23,962 nucleotides of DNA from an uncultured Collinsella sp. (GTDB lineage Bacteria > Actinomycetota > Coriobacteriia > Coriobacteriales > Coriobacteriaceae). Numbering within the stretch: position 1 is the stretch's first letter; every line of letters begins with the position of its first letter. The notes below the pieces were generated by a model. The model saw only the letters and a program-made list of their open reading frames with translations, had not been told where the DNA came from and did no database searches. Positions 22,152 to 23,962 of this stretch are shown here, one piece after another. The stretch lies in NCBI GenBank assembly GCA_902497065.1, contig CABVDH010000024.1, positions 1 through 23,962 on the forward strand, given 5' to 3'. Made by a program: the position numbers and the translations under genes.

Positions 22152-23642
22152 ATGTCAGCTGCAAACGAGAAGGTGGGGGGCGGCACTTACGATGTCGTTG
22201 CCATCACGGCATGTCCAACGGGCATTGCTCACACATTTATGGCGGCCAAAGGGTTGGAAGACCAGGCAGCCAAGATGGGCGTGAGCATTAAGGTCGAGAC
22301 TCAGGGTTCGGGCGGCGCTAAAAATGTACTGACCGCGGCAGACATCGCTGGTGCCAAGGGTGTCATCATTGCGGCGGATAAAAATGTCGAGCTCGATCGC
22401 TTCGATGGCAAGCCGGTTTACTCCTGTGCGGTGACGCGTGGCATTAATGACGCCGAGGAACTTATCAATATTGCGCTTGCGGGCAATGCGCCTATTCATC
22501 ATGTGTCCGGCGGCGCCGCGGTACAGGCGGCTGCCGAGGGCGAATCCGAGGGTTTGGGCCGCAGGGTCTATAAGGACCTGATGAACGGCGTTTCGCACAT
22601 GCTCCCCTTTGTTGTTGGCGGCGGCATCCTCATGGCGCTTTCGTTCTTGCTGGACCAGGCGGGACTGGGCACGAGCGCATACGGCCACAGCACTCCGGTC
22701 GCGGCCTTCTTTAACCTTGCGGGCAACCAGGCGTTCAACTTTATGCTCCCCATCCTTGCGGGCTATATTGCCATGTCCATTGCTGACCGTCCGGGCTTGG
22801 CCGCGGGCTTTGTGGGTGGCTGGATTGCAAAGCAGGGCTTTACGTTGGGCTATCTCACCACGGCAATGGATGCCGATGCCCAGGCTCAGCTTGTCTCTGC
22901 TGGCTTTTTGGGCGCGCTGCTGGTCGGTTTTGCCGCCGGCATTATCGTCAATGCGCTCAAGAAGGCTGCAAGCGTGCTACCCGAGTCGCTCGACGGTATC
23001 AAGCCCATGCTCATCTACCCCGTGCTGGGCATTCTCTTTACGAGTCTCTTTATGATGGCCGTTAACCCGATTATGGGCGTTATCAACACCGCCATTAGCG
23101 GCGCGCTCAACGGTCTTTCGGGCACGAGTATCGTTCTTTTGGGCATTATCTGCGCCGGCATGCAGGCGACCGACATGGGTGGTCCCATCAACAAGGCCGC
23201 ATATGTCTTTGGCACCGCGGCCCTTGCCGAGCAAACGCTGCAGGGCAATATGATCATGGCTGCCGTCATGGCGGGCGGTATGGTACCGCCGCTGGTCATC
23301 GCGCTCTCCACGACGTTCTTTAAGAACCGCTGGACCGAGGCCGATCGCAAGGCAGGCCTGGTGAACTACATCATGGGTCTGTCGTTTATCACCGAGGGTG
23401 CCATTCCCTTTGCCGCGGCCGATCCGCTTCGCGTGTTGCCCGCCTGCATCCTGGGATCTGCGACCGCCGGCGGTCTGTCGATGCTCTTTGGTTGCGCGAG
23501 CCCCGCTCCGCACGGTGGCGCCTGGGTTATCGCGGTCATCACGAACCCGGTGCAGTACCTGTTGGCCCTTGCTATCGGCGCTGTGGTCGGCTGCTTGGTT
23601 CTGAGCTTCCTTAAGAAGCCTCTCGACAAGGCTACCGAGTAG
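22152..23642 (+). CDS. PTS fructose-type transporter EIIBC
   Basis: A 496-residue two-domain permease that imports and phosphorylates a sugar, probably fructose. Residues 12-110 are an EIIB domain with the phospho-cysteine C21 in CPTGIAHTFMAA. From about 138 (LMNGVSHMLPFVVGGGILMA) an EIIC domain with around nine helices follows, including GGPINKAAYVFG, GGMVPPL and ITEGAIPFAAADPLRVLP, all typical of the fructose family. There is no EIIA domain and no fruK or EIIA gene beside it, so those must be elsewhere. AAAAGGAGG precedes the ATG. An upstream DeoR gene is a likely regulator. Mannose-type or other ketose specificity cannot be excluded. Confidence 0.92.
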   Translation: MSAANEKVGGGTYDVVAITACPTGIAHTFMAAKGLEDQAAKMGVSIKVETQGSGGAKNVLTAADIAGAKGVIIAADKNVELDRFDGKPVYSCAVTRGINDAEELINIALAGNAPIHHVSGGAAVQAAAEGESEGLGRRVYKDLMNGVSHMLPFVVGGGILMALSFLLDQAGLGTSAYGHSTPVAAFFNLAGNQAFNFMLPILAGYIAMSIADRPGLAAGFVGGWIAKQGFTLGYLTTAMDADAQAQLVSAGFLGALLVGFAAGIIVNALKKAASVLPESLDGIKPMLIYPVLGILFTSLFMMAVNPIMGVINTAISGALNGLSGTSIVLLGIICAGMQATDMGGPINKAAYVFGTAALAEQTLQGNMIMAAVMAGGMVPPLVIALSTTFFKNRWTEADRKAGLVNYIMGLSFITEGAIPFAAADPLRVLPACILGSATAGGLSMLFGCASPAPHGGAWVIAVITNPVQYLLALAIGAVVGCLVLSFLKKPLDKATE

Positions 23643-23668
23643 CGGGAGCGGAAGGGTCTTGCCAATGG

Positions 23669-23706
23669 AAAGGCGGCAACGTCCACCAGGGACGTTGCCG
23701 CCTTTT
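23669..23706 (+). terminator. Rho-independent terminator after the fructose PTS gene
   Basis: AAAGGCGGCAACGTC pairs perfectly with GACGTTGCCGCCTTT across a seven-base loop and ends in TTTT. It starts 26 bases after the stop codon. Confidence 0.93.
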
Positions 23707-23720
23707 GCTGTTTGGGGATT

Positions 23721-23869
23721 TGTCTCGATCTGTAACAGAAAGAGAGGGATATGGGTTCCAGATGTTACAAGCTGAGATATTTTTCCTGGTGGTCCCAAAA
23801 CGTCTCGATCTGTAACAGTTAGAACCCATTTTCCGGTCTATCTGTTACAGATTGAGACGTTATGGGACC
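23721..23869. repeat. Two related hairpins with TCTGTAACAG arms
   Basis: TCTCGATCTGTAACAG occurs at 23723-23738 and, identically, at 23803-23818. The second copy lies in a strong hairpin: 23791-23818 pairs with 23842-23869 at 26 of 28 positions. The first has a degraded partner at 23760-23779 (AGATGTTACAAGCTGAGATA). This suggests an older and a younger copy of one palindromic intergenic repeat. Confidence 0.8.
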
Positions 23870-23889
23870 GTGGTTGAGCCATTGCAGCA

Positions 23890-23928
23890 AAACCACCACA
23901 AAGGTGCCTGTCCCCTTTGTGGTGGTTT
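23890..23928. repeat. Palindrome with GGGGACAGGC core, copy 2
   Basis: AAACCACCACAAAGG pairs perfectly with CCTTTGTGGTGGTTT around a short loop. Except for one base at the stem base of the core it repeats the copy at 21919-21955. Confidence 0.85.
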
Positions 23929-23962
23929 AGGGCTCCCAGGGGCAGGGGGCTTCGATGTGGAT

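Larger units (their letters stand above)
23643..23962. other. Intergenic gap at the right edge
   Basis: 320 bases with no believable gene up to the window end. It contains a terminator, two related hairpins built on a TCTGTAACAG sequence, and the second GGGGACAGGC palindrome. The next gene lies outside the window. Confidence 0.8.

Noticed and set aside
21919..23928. Repeated palindromes as a CRISPR array
   Set aside because: Copies are few, far apart, unevenly spaced, partly in different stem families, and no cas gene is present.

Overview
This window looks like chromosomal DNA from a high-GC actinobacterium of the class Coriobacteriia, most like Collinsella. That placement is inference from the gene set, codon use and the short palindromic repeats; no 16S or other marker is present. 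Nearly all genes are on the + strand. The only one on the - strand is birA at the left edge.

Region 1 (135-10262) holds biotin ligase (birA, -) divergent from a tightly packed type II fatty-acid synthesis operon: fabH, acpP, fabK, fabD, fabG, fabF, accB, fabZ, accC and a fused accD-accA. Many junctions overlap or are only a few bases long. The operon supplies malonyl-CoA (AccB, AccC, AccDA), loads it on ACP (FabD), and starts and extends chains (FabH, FabF, FabG, FabZ, FabK). BirA attaches biotin to AccB. The gene order is the one known from Firmicutes such as streptococci and clostridia, but no fabT or fapR regulator is present. Two near-identical 16-bp palindromic sites lie in the birA-fabH gap.

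Region 2 (10279-13490) carries an orphan PTS EIIC membrane protein 16 bases after accDA, a terminator, a cation-diffusion-facilitator exporter with its own promoter, and a histidine phosphatase of the phosphoglycerate mutase family.

Region 3 (13491-19799) starts with a 459-base gap. It holds a ~165-bp palindrome with perfect 49-bp arms, a promoter-like element and a structured leader. The ribosomal genes follow: rplC, rplD, rplW, (gap) rplB, rpsS, rplV, rpsC, rplP, rpmC, rpsQ, (gap) rplN, rplX, and a strong terminator. The expected rpsJ at the front and rplE onward at the end are absent. Each of the three long gaps can fold into a structure that could mask the next ribosome-binding site. Those before rplC and rplB share a pseudoknot-like layout and a near-identical 26-bp upstream element. 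These leaders are the most interesting part of the window.

Region 4 (19800-23962) is a carbohydrate island: a Gfo/Idh/MocA-type oxidoreductase, a DeoR-family regulator and a fructose-type PTS EIIBC. It is separated by repeat-rich gaps. These carry three small palindromes around a GGGGACAG core, a 21-bp inverted repeat, and hairpins built on a TCTGTAACAG sequence. No tRNA, rRNA, CRISPR array, transposase or phage gene was seen.
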